Notes under the pieces: generated by a model
Told to the model about the DNA's origin: nothing
Seen by the model: only the letters and a program-made list of their open reading frames with translations
The model's database searches: none
Assembly: GCA_024811115.1 (NCBI GenBank)
Contig: JAKOGH010000380.1
Span: forward strand, 1 to 44,939
Reading direction: 5' to 3'
DNA: 44,939 nt
Source: Terana coerulea
Taxonomy: Eukaryota; Basidiomycota; Agaricomycetes; Polyporales; Phanerochaetaceae
Made by a program: the position numbers and the translations under genes
Shown here: one piece after another, positions 22,808 through 33,349 of the stretch
Position numbering within the stretch: position 1 is the first letter of the stretch
How the letters are laid out: the number at the start of each line of letters is the position of its first letter

Positions 22808-23680
22808 CGTGCGGGATAAGGAAAAGAGTGGGGCCAGCCCGCGTGTAGAGCAAGCACAGATAGTGAGGAACAAAGGCAGCCTCTGGCTGAGATTCTGTTA
22901 GCACCGTGGTGAGAGAGAACAGCCTGCAAGTGAAGCGCCGGATGGTCGTCCTCCCGACAGTTCCCTGTTTGGGCACTGCCGACAGCCACCGACTGATGCG
23001 CCCTCCACTCCCCCAGGTCATCTGGCACCTAGTTGGCGGCACGTCGATCGCGTGTGATGGGCGTCTGTGGTGGTTCGTCCTGACGTAGCTCCGCCCTCGC
23101 TCGCGCAATCGACACGATCTAAATACGATCCTTAGTGAGTTTCCTAGCTACTACAACTACCGTCCATTGAGGTTTGGGAGTACTACAACCGGCAAACACG
23201 GCTGACATGGGCACGCCCAGGGTGCCAGGAGAAGCAACACGACATCAAACGCGCCCTGTCCAGTCGCCTTCCCTTCCGTCTCCCAACGCCCCATCTGCCA
23301 GTTGTCTGCCCCTTGCGCACTCGACCGCTGGGTGCTTCCTCTCGCCAAATCGCTTTAGACAGCCATTCCTCGCTTGGCGCTTCACTATATGCGGCGCGCC
23401 TTCACGCCGTGTTGCGCAGGAACAGCTGGCGAGGGTGCGTCAGTACTGCTTGTTAGGAGCAATCCTATGCAGTACGTTCTCCAGCCTGCCTCCGTTGGAC
23501 TGCATTCTCACAGGTGTGTAGCAACTCGTGACTATCTCTAACCCAAGACCTCGATCGCGGGAGCGCGATATGTCGTGTTTTCAATATCCCGCATCGGCGT
23601 CGAATGAACGACGCTGTCTGAGCCGGACATCGGTCGCCGGACGTCGATATAGGGTTACAGCGTCGAAACGCCCGCCAGCA
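22808..23680. other. 5' flank of the lyase copy and diverged spacer
   Basis: This contains the lyase promoter region on the minus strand, an empty target site CTCCACTCC at about 23000-23008 (occupied by a transposon in unit 2) and one copy of an ACTGAGTTTCCT-type 21-bp block (about 23130). From about 23165 on, similarity to unit 2 drops clearly. I see no supported ORF. Confidence 0.5.
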
Positions 23681-24560
23681 AACTTCAATCCTACTCACGT
23701 AAGCACACGCTCTCGCAGATAAACAAATAAATACTCACTTTGCTCTCCCGCAGCACCTCGCTCGCGGGAACACGATACGTCCCGTCTTTGATGTTCGGCC
23801 TCGCCCTCGATCATGCCGCTACACCCAGCACGCCCTTCGCCGCCGCCTCACTCCCTCCGCTCTCAATGACCCGTTTGGGACCCGAGCGACACCAGTTGGC
23901 GGGGCCTCGGTCGCGGGACGTCGATATAGGGTTACAACGTCGTCCGAGCAAAGTTCATGCCTACACCAACAAGGTTCCAGGTCAGCACACGCTCTCGCCG
24001 GCCATTGAATGAATACTCACATCGCTCGCCCACAGCACCTCGCTCGCGGGAACGCGATACGTCGTGTCTTCGATGTCCGCCATCGCCGTCAAACACGCCA
24101 TTTGCCGTCAATTCGTCCCCTCCTCTCTTGATGCCACTAGGTAGCAGTATCTCGGTCGGCGGATGTCGATATATGGTGACAACGTCAAATGGCGGGCCTG
24201 CAAACTTTTAATCCGACCTAGGTAAGCACATGCTCTCGTAGGTAAACAAATAAATACTCACATTACTCTCCCACAGCACCTCGCTCGCGGGAACGCGATA
24301 CGTCCCGTCTTCGACATCCCGCATCAGACGAGCGCTCGTCGCGTCCGCAGAATGCCTCCGCCGCCGCTCTCGAGCCCTTGCTCGTCGGACGTCGATACAT
24401 AGCGTCAACGCTGTACGCGTCGACACCACGCCAGCCATCTTGGATCCTGCCGCGTCGTGCGCGTCGCCCCGTCGCGTGTCCGTCTCCCAGACACCACGAC
24501 CCCGCTCGGCGGACGTCGATACGTCGTGTGATCGCGATCTATGACGCGCGCGGCCGTCTC
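23540..24560. repeat. Array of exon/intron-like modules, unit 1 (3 introns)
   Basis: Three intron-like blocks of exactly 55 nt (23699-23753, 23981-24035, 24222-24276) share the order GTAAGC or GTCAGC, CTCTCG, AAATA, ACTCAC, CCACAG. Each is followed by CACCTCGCTCGCGGGAACGCGATAC and then by a degenerate second half (CGGACGTCGATATAGGGTTAC). The half-motifs look related to each other and continue singly at about 24381 and 24504. On the minus strand the same blocks read GTGAGT...CTTACC..TAG, also a plausible intron. The exon-like spacers differ in length (227 and 186 nt) and share no open frame. I cannot say which strand, if any, is transcribed. Confidence 0.6.
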
Positions 24561-24763
24561 AGCAGCGAGCCAGCCGCGCGTCGGCCGCAGCACTGCCACA
24601 CATGGTCTGCACGCAACCGTGTGGCTTCCACGACGGGCCCGGACGCCAGCGACGCTCGCAGGGCTTCGCCCTGCTCGCGAGACGACCACAGCTCGTCGTG
24701 GACGGTGGCAGACACCGCGGGAGGGGGACGGCGACGTCGGCGCGGTCCTCTCAGCTGTGTCCC

Positions 24764-25110
24764 AGGGCGGATCGACAAATTCTCGCGACGGGGTGCGTCA
24801 TTTTCACTTGAACTTGGAATATACGGGCGTCTAATGAATTTCAGCCAGACGGCCTCTCGAACGCAAGAGGGTGCGCACCTGGGCTGTCGGACGCGGTCTG
24901 CACATCGGCCTCACAGGCCTCCGGCCTGCTCGTCCCGCGACAGACCCGTCGCCGTCGCCACGCGGGTGCAAGGAACCGGGTGCCGCCGCCGCCACACGTC
25001 GGGCGCGGTTCGCGGTGGCATCCCGCGGGCGGATCGACACATTCTGGGCGCAGGGGGCGTCGTTTTCGCTTTCAACTGGCGTTTGTGGGCGTCTAAGGGA
25101 AATCGCCACA
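24764..25110. repeat. Two diverged copies of a GCGGATCGACA..GGGCGTCTAA module
   Basis: The blocks at 24764-24836 and 25016-25096 each run from GCGGATCGACA, through GCGTCRTTTTC, to GGGCGTCTAA, about 250 bp apart. The same pair is present in unit 2. The long overlapping ORFs here on both strands are products of high GC and have no recognisable features. Confidence 0.5.
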
Positions 25111-25375
25111 GCAGCCTGATGAACGCACCAACGCGCGCACCTGCCCCGTCAGATGCCGTCTGCGCGATGGCTTCGCAGGCCGCTGGCCTGCTCGCTTCAA
25201 CCCAAACCCCATAGTGGTGTTTTCGCGCCACTGAGGAGCGTCAGTCAGAAGGCCTCCCAAATGCGTGGATTGACGTACCTGCGCCGCCGTCCGCGCCCTC
25301 GAAATGCAGTCCCGCCGCCCTGCCTTTGCTTTTACAGTGTCTCCAGCCGCTCTGCGCGCCACATTGAATGCCTGC

Positions 25376-25600
25376 CTGCCTTGGAAGTGATGTCCTTGCG
25401 GCGGATGCCCGTCGGCCTGGGAAGTGATGCCCCAGCCGTCGGATGACTGCACCTTGAACGCGACGTATCGATACCTGCCGGCCTAGGAATTGATGCCCTG
25501 GGTCGGCAGATGAGTATGTCTTGAGCACAATCCGTCGATGCTTGTTGGCCTGGGAAGTGATGCCCCCAGTTGCTGACAGGTAGGCACGTCCTCGAACGTG
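25376..25600. repeat. Minisatellite, ~68-bp period, unit 1
   Basis: About four imperfect units centre on GGCCTGGGAAGTGATGCCC followed by a GTCGGCGGATGA-like half (near 25376, 25408, 25482 and 25548). Units are diverged and of uneven length. The matching array in unit 2 has about three units. Confidence 0.55.
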
Positions 25601-25639
25601 CTGTTTCGTGCCCATGCAGATAATGTCGAGACAGGGTGG

Positions 25640-27180
25640 AGCTCGTCGTGTCCTGCTTCGTTGTTGGCCGTATACAAACCTTCTGGAAGGAGGCCCAAGG
25701 CTTGTGTTGACGCGGCTGCGTCCAATGGTGGCTAGTCACACTCTCCGAATGGATGGCCTTCAAACTGTGTTGCTATGCTTCTAAACTTGTGCTTCGCCTG
25801 GCTGGATGCTGTCTCACTGGATGGCCTGGAGAGTAGTGGATCAGAGTCAGACAGTGGACTCGACTAGCAATGGAGGACGAGAGGATGTGGTGGGTACCCC
25901 ACCGGAATGGTTGCTGTGCGCGCTGTCAGCACGTACGGCGGCTATTCCGGTGTGTTTTCGCTACCGGAATCTCATAAGATGGTGCCGCTGATGTTGCATC
26001 AGTTTTTCTAGTGCAACAATTTTCTCAGAACGGAGATGAATGCGCTGATGCGCAATGTGTGTGCCCAGGCCAGCTGTTTCTAGCCCTGTTCCCAAAATAG
26101 CTGTGGTGCATATTCTCCAGTCTATATTTCAGTGAGTAGGCCTTTCTTCAAACCACACACAAACATGCACTGTTCTATTTACTTGCAGATAAATAGTTAC
26201 CTGAGAGCCACAGCAAGCACGAGAAACTAAAAAAGCTCTGGTGTGTCCGTTTTACAGTTTACACTAACCGAGTAAGCCCGTGGGAATGCCCGGCTGCCAA
26301 GGGCAGGGTTGCGACAACCCCGGCCGGATCCATTGTGACCATTGGCTACCGCTTGGATACTATCCAAGCCGCCGCCGACAGTTCCAGGGTCCAGACTCCA
26401 AAGTCTGTCATAGATGTCAACACGGTGGAGCGAATGTGATGCTGATGGGCTACAGCCCAAGCGGCTTCTCGGCGCGAGTCGGGTCATGCCGTCTGACTAG
26501 TCGCATTTGCAAGCAGTGGGAAAATGGCACTTTGGTGTGCCAGTGCCTCTCGTTTTTCCTGTATTTCATGGTGCTGACGCGCAACCATTGTTTCGTGCAG
26601 GCTCTGGAGTGTTCTGCAAATGTGGAGATAATTTGCTGAAACTGCTTAGGTTGTAGTGAACAAAAGAGAATTGGAACACAAGTGTCCGCTCAAGTGCGCG
26701 CATGGACGACAGGGTCAGCAACTGGTCAGCAAGCGACGGCGGACGTCGGGAGGGCCAAAATCGGTCGAGAGTCGGGCCATCAGTCGACCTGGCGTTTTCC
26801 GGACGCCACAAAGCCGGCGCTCGCCTTGCAAGGACGCGCTCAACGTCCCCTCCTTCGCCACGACCTCCCACCTGCAAAACTGCAGCCTCGACGTCCCCCA
26901 CCTCTACTTAGCGCTTATCATCACTGTGTTACCATATCGCCACCTAAACATACTCAAAATACGATTTCTGCGGTTTCTGCACGCTACACGCCTGGGAGAC
27001 GTCGAAAACGGATGAGAACGGCTGGCAGGTTGCTGGGTTGAGGAGGCCGAGGACGGAGGACGGAGGCCGATGGATTGGGTGCGAACCAGGTCAACGCGTG
27101 TGAGTCGCCAGCTCTGTGAGGTCTAGAAGCTAACGACATCCCGCACAGTGCAGAAACGTACGCTACCGTCGTTCTGGACC
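25640..27180. other. Spacer of tandem unit 1
   Basis: No gene is supported. A 58-60 nt intron-like block (GTGAGT near 26130 to TTGCAG near 26190) is retained in unit 2. A block around 26720-26900 is open on both strands and moderately conserved in unit 2 (APALWRPENARS on minus, TWRFPDATK on plus). I recognise neither and the conservation does not discriminate between strands. Confidence 0.35.
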
Positions 27181-27311
27181 TCACGTCACCCTCGCACATT
27201 TGCGGACCCCCGCTCCCTCAAACAGGCACCCTCGGCTTGCTTGGCGTCAAGATATAGTGCGGGCTGATGTCGGCAAACAGAAGGCTGCGCGGTTGGAACG
27301 GAAACGAGGGT

Positions 27312-27336
27312 GGATTCTGCACGCTAGGCAGAATCC
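27312..27336. promoter_or_regulatory. 9-bp perfect palindrome in the putative promoter
   Basis: GGATTCTGC, a 7-nt spacer and GCAGAATCC form a perfect inverted repeat. It is unchanged in unit 2 (40773-40797) and lies about 125 bp upstream of the TATA box. The symmetry suggests a dimeric DNA-binding protein site, but its role is inferred. Confidence 0.5.
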
Positions 27337-27459
27337 GCTTTTGCATCCACCCGACCGCACAAGCCGGATGACAACACTCGGAGACATCGGAGGTGCAAGC
27401 GGCGGAAGGAGGGACTATGCCGAGCAGACGGAGCGTGAGAGACGAGGGTGTTCTCGAGG

Positions 27460-27466
27460 TATAAAG
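27460..27466 (+). promoter_or_regulatory. TATA box
   Basis: TATAAAG sits in GAGGTATAAAGAGG, followed by a strong CT-rich tract (27496-27560) and an ATG in good context at 27632. This is the usual layout of a fungal promoter. The same string is at 40921-40927 in unit 2. Confidence 0.6.
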
Positions 27467-27631
27467 AGGTGAGCAGAATGGCTCAGGAATCGCATCTCCT
27501 CTCCTCCTCTCTTTCGCCTCTTCACTCCCCCTTCCTCTCTTCCGCCCTCTTCCCACTCGACGATAGCCTTACAAAATACACTCTCCGCGCATCTTTCACC
27601 ACCACCGCCGCCGCCGCCACTCTGTGAAACC

Positions 27632-28643
27632 ATGGGCGCCATCGACCTGTTTCTTGTGCACACACTGACTATCCCGGCAAGTGTCTCGTTCGACCATCTT
27701 TCGAATGGCGCTCCTCAGCATGCTCAGCTCTCTGACAATGATTAACAGGAACGCTTCAACCAGTCCAAATCGTCTATAAAGGTATGCTCATTTTGTTGGT
27801 CATATTCGACGTCCACTTACACTGGCGCGAATTTGTTGGTCACGAATAGAAGCATGTCAACTGCGATATCCGAATACCCCCAAGCGTACCGTGGCCGTTC
27901 CAACTACGTCTCCACACCACTGACGGCGTAGCCGCGTCTTTGCCGCGTTGGTAGACCGTCGAAGGTCTTGCTCAATAATAAGGTAAGCCGATCAACATTC
28001 AGTCGATATTACTCATATTAATAGATTACCCGCCCGTTACGCACAGTATTTCACCGCTGACGAGACGTTGCACGGCCCCTTGAGGGGGCAGACGTTGCCA
28101 GGATATCCCCTCGCCCTTTGGCATTTCGATTTCCCAGGTATGTTCTCATTTAGTCTTGAGGCTAAGACTTGTGTACTGACTACTTAACTATCTAGCTATT
28201 GAGCCGCAAGCTGTCAAGGTGCGAAGTATACGCACACTGGCACGCTCGCCGTCCTTGCCGCTTGCGACCGGCCGTTTGGGACATCAACGGAGCAGAGCGC
28301 AGTTTACGCCCATGCGGCCGCCGCCATCGAGAGGTCTTAATGGCAAATGACCAGGTAAGCCCGCGGTGTAACAGCCTGGTCGCAACGCTAACTCGTCCGT
28401 TGCGGTTGTATCATGATTTCGCCGTGATGCTTCGGATTCTCCTACGCATCGCGGCGCACCGGCTGAGATGTGCAAGAAAGGAAACAAAGGTAAGCTTAAA
28501 TTTAATTACAGATCCCCCTTCACCGTACTGACGCGAGTGCCCACTACTAGCGGAGCTGCGGGAACCGAAATCACCAGATATCCACAACCATACCGTACGC
28601 TCGCGTGCACGCCAAGGCAGGCTGCGGATCACTCCCGCGTCAG
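27632..28643 (+). CDS. Intron-dense gene A, 5' portion, unknown function
   Basis: ATG in context GAAACCATGGG. Exons 27632-27676, 27749-27781, 27850-27890, 27932-27982, 28025-28137, 28196-28225, 28296-28489 and 28551-28643 join with matching phases through seven introns of 41-72 nt. Intron 1 is of the GC-AG type (GCAAGT..AACAG); the alternative GTGTCT donor breaks the downstream phase. The translation begins MGAIDLFLVHTLTIP and includes RLPARYAQYFTADETLHGPL and GYPLALWHFDFP, then becomes arginine-rich. This gives 200 codons with no stop, so the 3' end is not defined; leaving intron 6 unspliced would stop after about 145 codons. No family recognised. Unit 2 differences show no bias to silent changes, so coding constraint is unproven. 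Confidence 0.4.
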
Positions 28644-30299
28644 GTAGGCCATCTATTTACCCAAAATGCATTGATAGGAAACTAACCACATAATTACTTG
28701 GATGCTACACTACGAGCCGGGTGGCCGTACGCCGTACGACGTTGTCGATAGCGGGCGTGCGCAGCAGGCAGACAGCATCAGATCTATCTACTAACACTAT
28801 CCATTTCTTGCAGAGAACTGACGATGTTGGGGTATGGCCTCACGCCCGAGCCGCCTACTCACGAGGTACGTCGTTCACGCGATTCTGAATCTTTGATAGC
28901 GTACTTACTGCGTCTCTAGACTATTTCCTTTCGGGGGTATCCGTGGATCAACGGCTCGATAATACCTCTCGGATCCCGCGACGCACGGATGCGGAACGGC
29001 AGCGCTTTAGTCCTGGCACGACAACCCTACGCTCGGTGCCTGACAGCTTCGCAACATGACGCGATGAAAGGTGCGCTCACAGGTCCACAACCACGCTCAT
29101 CAAGAAGCTGAAGTGAATACCTCAGACCTGTCTCTCGCACGACCAGATACGGTGCAAGGCCCACGCCTGCTGCATACTCCACCACGGCTCTCATGCCTGT
29201 ACCCGGTATGTGATTGTCTACAACCTTCCATGCTACCGCTGTATTCTGACCTTAACCCTACTTCCCTACTAGGAGTCTACAGCAAAATTTAACTTGCGGA
29301 GGCTATGGTACACGGCGTCCAAGTCGCTGACAGCGCGGCATCTCGATGCGTCGATAGCAGCTGCCTTACTCGCCCATACTAACCGATGGTTTCTGACCGT
29401 CAGAACTTGAAATGTGTGACTGTAAGTATTTCTTGTATGACATTCTTATGACTGAATACTGACTCGATACTCTAGCATCGTCAATGCCTTCAGTACCGCC
29501 CTGTGGTCCCGCCTGTCAAGCCGATTGAGTAAGTAACTTATTCATTAATCAATGCGTAAATGGCATCTCGAAACTGATTGTGCCCACTCCGATAGCGCGG
29601 CGTGCTCCTGCCGAACACGTCTTATAGTAACGAAGTCATTGTTGCGGTGTCAATAGACAAGTAGTTACCGCTGACGTACAACAGTAACTACTTGCCTCGA
29701 GTTGACTGACCGATGGTTCATGAACCTCGCACTCGGAATGTGCGACTGTAAGTAAGTCTACTTGTATACTACTCGAGGATACACTGACTTCCGCTACGGT
29801 AGCATAAGCACTGACCTCAGCATCCCCCGCTTCATATATCAGTCCCACCTACTGCCGAGTCCCGACCAGGGCCGAACGCCTTCTCTCCACCGGCCCGTGC
29901 GTACGGCCACTAAACGAACGTACTAGGGTTCGAAGCCCTCCCTAACTATACCTTTAAGGCAATGAACGAAAGCCCCTTAGTAAGTTTATACCACTCTCGC
30001 TGCAGTCGAAACGCTGCTGACGGGTTCTATAGTCCTGACCACCACTCCTCGCAATGTACATAACTAATACACTTGCATTGTTATGTACATAGTAATATAT
30101 CGTTATCATGTAACGCATACGCTAGTGTAGTACTAACTGGTTCTCTACGAATACCGGGGACGGGGGACCTACCCTATCCCGTGCAGACAGGGCGACGGGA
30201 AAGGATAAAGGTCAGTAATCCAATTATCAGTATGTGTTACGATCCACGGCTAATTAGTTACTACTCTGCAGGCTGGTCAATAAGTTTGTGACGAGATGG
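28644..30299 (+). other. Series of exon/intron-like segments between genes A and B
   Basis: Good splice signals are dense here, for example GTGCGC..TTGCAG ending at 28814 with branch CTACTAAC, GTACGT..CTCTAG (28866-28919), a 55-nt GTGCGC..CTCAG and GTATGT..TACTAG ending at 29273. Phase-consistent pieces include LGYGLTPEPPTHE, ISFRGYPWINGS, LSLARPDTVQGPRLLHT and FNLRRLWYTASKSLTARHLD. No single frame runs through. A block at 29380-29440 (CCGATGGTTTCTGACC..GTAAGT) recurs diverged at 29710-29757, suggesting exon duplication with a one-base difference that breaks frame in the first copy. This may be the 3' half of gene A, or its remains. Confidence 0.35.
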
Positions 30300-31736
30300 A
30301 TGGCGGTAAACGGGAACGCAGACATGTCCTACACGGACGAGACGGGTCAACGCACATTGTATAGTAGTAAGTTGTACGTTTATTCCGTGTAGTCGCCACA
30401 CTGACTCATTTATCAATTCATAGATGACTTCTTGGGCTTATGGCCGAGCCTCGAGGACCTCATCGCCTCTGCTTTTGAGTTCCTCGCGTTTCGAGACGGT
30501 AATACCCCGTCCCCTCGCCAGCGGCGTGCGCTGCGACAGCCTAACTACTGCACTATAGTAAGTACACTCGCTCGATGTACACGTTTGCTCGCGTCATACA
30601 ACACTGAGTCGAGGGTGTGTCCATAGGGGTATGTAGACTCGCCGGGTCAGCCACAAGTGGCCAGTGTTGCGCTGGTCACTCGCACACTACCTGCCAAGTG
30701 AGTTGAAGCAATTTTATTATATCAGTGTGACTCTAATATACATCACAGCATCTATTCTACTCACACCGGTGCCAAGTCTCTTCGCCCCTGCGAGCTTATG
30801 GCGCACTGCGTTGCGTCGTTGCTGTATCATGGTGAGTATAGGCTTGCCTTCGCCGCGGCGCACACGGCTAACGAGCTCTATTGGCCCGCAGCGACTGCCG
30901 GTGCCCTTACAAAGCGCGTCCTTGAGCACGCAGTTGTGCTTGCCGTGTCCGCACTGGACACGACTACAGCGCGGTGTCGGCGGTCGGGGAGGCCTGTGCT
31001 CATGGGCAGGTCTCCAGCGGGTATGTATTCACTCGTCATCTTTGCAGGTTGTTGCTGACGCGATCGTCGTTCCCCAGACGGCGACGTAGCGTCCGCCAAT
31101 CTTGCAGTGGCCTCTAGTACGCGCGCGGACATCTCTCGCAGCCGCGTGAACGGGCAGCGCGAGCTCCATGGGCGCGCCTTGCTGTCCGCCGCATGGTGCG
31201 CCGCCGGTACCTCGCTGCTGTGCAGCAAGCGCGTCGCGCCGCGCGTCGGTGGCAGCCTTTCTGCCCTGCGTCGTCTGCGCTGTTGCATGGCGTCACGGGC
31301 TGCGCCCTCCCGTCCATTTCTCTGCCGTACGCCGTCGCTTTCTCTCTTCTTTGACCCATGCTCATTTCGTGCATGTCTTGACAGTGCCGCACGACGCGCC
31401 GCAGTCGTGCGCGGTGCGCATCGTTGCCGCGGCGGCGGCGTGTGCGCCACGGGGCTTGGTGCATGCCGAGTGCGGGACACGCGCAAAGAGCGGTTCGCCC
31501 GCCTTTCGTCCGTTCGCGCATCCGCAAGAAAATGGCGGGCGTTGGTCTTGGTGTGCAGCCGCGGATCCGCGGCGGCATATTCCATGCACGCGCAGGCCAA
31601 TGTCTTGGCGCAGCGGTGCCGCCGTGCTCGCGCGTCCGTCGTCTCGAACGGCGAGTGTGCCGAGACGCGGCTGTTTCGCCTTCGCCTTCGTGACGAGACG
31701 CGCCTTGCGCGATACGCCGCCATCGGCCCTTGTTGA
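30300..31736 (+). CDS. Intron-dense gene B, ~380 aa, unknown function
   Basis: Six exons (30300-30366, 30424-30557, 30627-30697, 30749-30831, 30892-31020, 31078-31736) join in phase through five introns of 51-69 nt with canonical ends. The last intron has a GCTGACGCG branch site and CCCCAG acceptor. The protein starts MAVNGNADMSYTDETGQRTL and continues NDFLGLWPSLEDLIASAFEFLAF, VLEHAVVLAVSALD and an R/A/C-rich C-terminal third coded by GC-rich DNA. A 58-nt intron (GTACGC..TTGACAG, about 31328-31385) could replace the end with a different frame reaching 31800. The first exon could also belong to a longer gene, since its frame is open upstream to the acceptor at 30271. No family recognised; a chance frame is not excluded. 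Confidence 0.4.
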
Positions 31737-32970
31737 TTTCCAGCGGGTAGGTCGTTGGTCGCGTCGCGCGTCGCCGATGCTGATCTTGCTTATTCAGTAG
31801 CAGGCTCGCGGTGCGCGTTGCATCCTGGCCGTCCGGCTTCCATGCGCGCATCCGCACGCATCCGCACGCGGCCGTGTTCGGTCGTGCCCCAGGCCGTACC
31901 GCTATCAATATTGCTTGCCCAAGTCTACAAGTGTTTGTTAGATGTAGTCAGATACGCGGGAAGAGACGGGACGTACGAGCAATGTGCGGGGACGTGCCGA
32001 GAGCCCGGAAAGCGGCTGGGGAGAGGCGGCTGCGGCGGCATGCGAGAGAGACCTATGGAGATCAAAATAGGCATCGGAGGCGCTGCAGCGTGCCAGACGG
32101 CTGTGAGCGCAAGGGTTAAGGTCTGTGTCGCCGTGCACCGGCCGCAGGAGACGGAGGGCGTCGGGGCGTCTTGTGCGAGGTTTCCCAAGTTCTACAACCG
32201 CAATCTTGTGAGTCAGCGGTACAAACTCGGAATCAAGGACTATGCTTACTTCTGTGACACAGCTGTGCACTCCCGCGACCCGCTCGTCGCCGTGGACGTC
32301 GTCGGATGGGTCGCAGTCGTTGCGCACGGCCAGGGCAGCGCGTGCGCCGCGACGAACCGAGATCGACGCGCACCGGCTTGCAGCTCCGAGCACCGCTTCT
32401 TTGTGCGTTCAGGTACGTGCTGGCGAGTTTGTGAGGCGCCCCGACGCGTTGCGCATGCTCGGCAGGTCGAGTTGTCCGAGGACGCCGCCGCTGGGGAGAG
32501 CGAGCTGCATGTCGCGCTAGCGGCCGGTGCACTCAGCGCATGGATGCGATTTTCGAGTTGCGGGTGGTGCTGTGCTGGGGAATGTGACTCGAGGTAACAG
32601 GTGGGACGGGACGGCGTGCAGAGAGGCAGGAGGGCACGAGGAAGCGGGAGGTTGGCTTGCTAGGACTTGAGCGGTGAGCTGGCGGGTCAAGGTCGGGCTG
32701 GCGAGCGCTGCACGACGTCAGTGCGCGCGAATTTTGGAGTGTGCGTGGCAATGTGTGTCTTCAAGCATTGCGAGGGGTCAAAACGGACGGGACGCAAGTC
32801 GTCGTGGTGGGAGGCGGAAGGTGATGGGAGAGAGCAGGAGAGAAGCGTGAGCGCCCAAGGCTCGACGCCACAAGGACGAAGCACAGCAGAGCGCTTTGTC
32901 CGAACTTGCTTGCAACAACGCCATAGTTGCAGCTGGTAGCTCTTGTTGTGTAGTCTAAGTATGTACCTCT
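31737..32970. other. GC-rich end of unit 1, no supported gene
   Basis: Open frames of up to 280 codons overlap on both strands (for example 31755-32597 +) with alanine/arginine-rich translations typical of GC-rich non-coding DNA. I see no domain, no splice consistency and no second copy inside the window to test them. Confidence 0.3.
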
Positions 32971-33263
32971 CTATGTCAAAATTTCGTTGCTGTTGAGCCA
33001 CCGTCGCATGCATGTGAGTGAGGAAAATGCGAGGTGCGATATCTTCTCCCAGTCTTGCTCCAACACCAAGCCGTCCAGCGCCGGACCAAAGCCTTGCGGC
33101 AGTTGCGGCCAGGTCGCCTGCGGCAACCAACCGTCCCGAGGTGTACCCGGCGTAGGGGAGCCCATGGTCTCGATGACCGACAGGAGCGAGGGGACAGTGG
33201 GGTCCACCACGGGGAAGGGCGGCGGCACATGCGCGTAGATCGGCCATCCCGCTCTTTTGCTGT
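32971..33263 (-). pseudogene. Truncated exon at the tandem junction
   Basis: The minus strand encodes a protein-like stretch: AGWPIYAHVPPPFPVV, LLSVIETMGSPTPGTPRDGW, PQGFGPALDGLVLEQDWEKI and LTCMRRWLNSNEIL, then a stop at 32971. It begins at an AG on the minus strand only a few bases inside the junction at 33263, and no upstream exon can be found because unit 2 starts there. It looks like the last exon of a gene cut by the duplication endpoint. Family unknown. Confidence 0.45.
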
Positions 33264-33349
33264 CGATGACCAGCGAGCAGTCCCACTGTAGTCCGATGGC
33301 TAACACATTGTCCATAGCAGAAGATTGTGTTGATGCAACAATGCCATCC

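Larger units (their letters stand above)
21473..33263. repeat. Tandem unit 1 (~11.8 kb)
   Basis: The sequence from GATGATCAGTGAGCAGTCCC (21473) onward recurs from 33264 in the same order and orientation: lyase gene, intron-like array, minisatellite, palindrome/TATA block and intron-dense unit. The recognisable copy in unit 2 reaches the window end, which matches about 31430 in unit 1. The last 1.8 kb of unit 1 has no partner in view. Unit 1 ends exactly where unit 2 begins, as expected for a head-to-tail duplication. Confidence 0.85.

Noticed and set aside
22080..23108. 342-codon minus frame in unit 1
   Set aside because: It is the lyase coding sequence read after a one-base loss, joined by chance to an unrelated upstream frame; the signal peptide lies in the other frame.
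23540..24560. BTB-domain origin for the array (minus-strand TTYRVPASEVLW)
   Set aside because: The likeness is a dozen residues in one frame only and is not kept across modules.
29925..29960. tRNA-like T-arm (GGGTTCGAAGCCC), also at 43429
   Set aside because: The stem is short, no A-box lies at the right distance, and no matching acceptor stem is found upstream. It falls within the intron-dense unit.
30878..31908. Long minus-strand open frames (up to 281 codons) opposite gene B
   Set aside because: Arginine-rich shadow frames; the canonical splice signals in this stretch are on the + strand.
31755..32597. 280-codon open frame on +
   Set aside because: Alanine/arginine-rich translation in GC-rich DNA, open on several frames and both strands, with no domain and no splice support.
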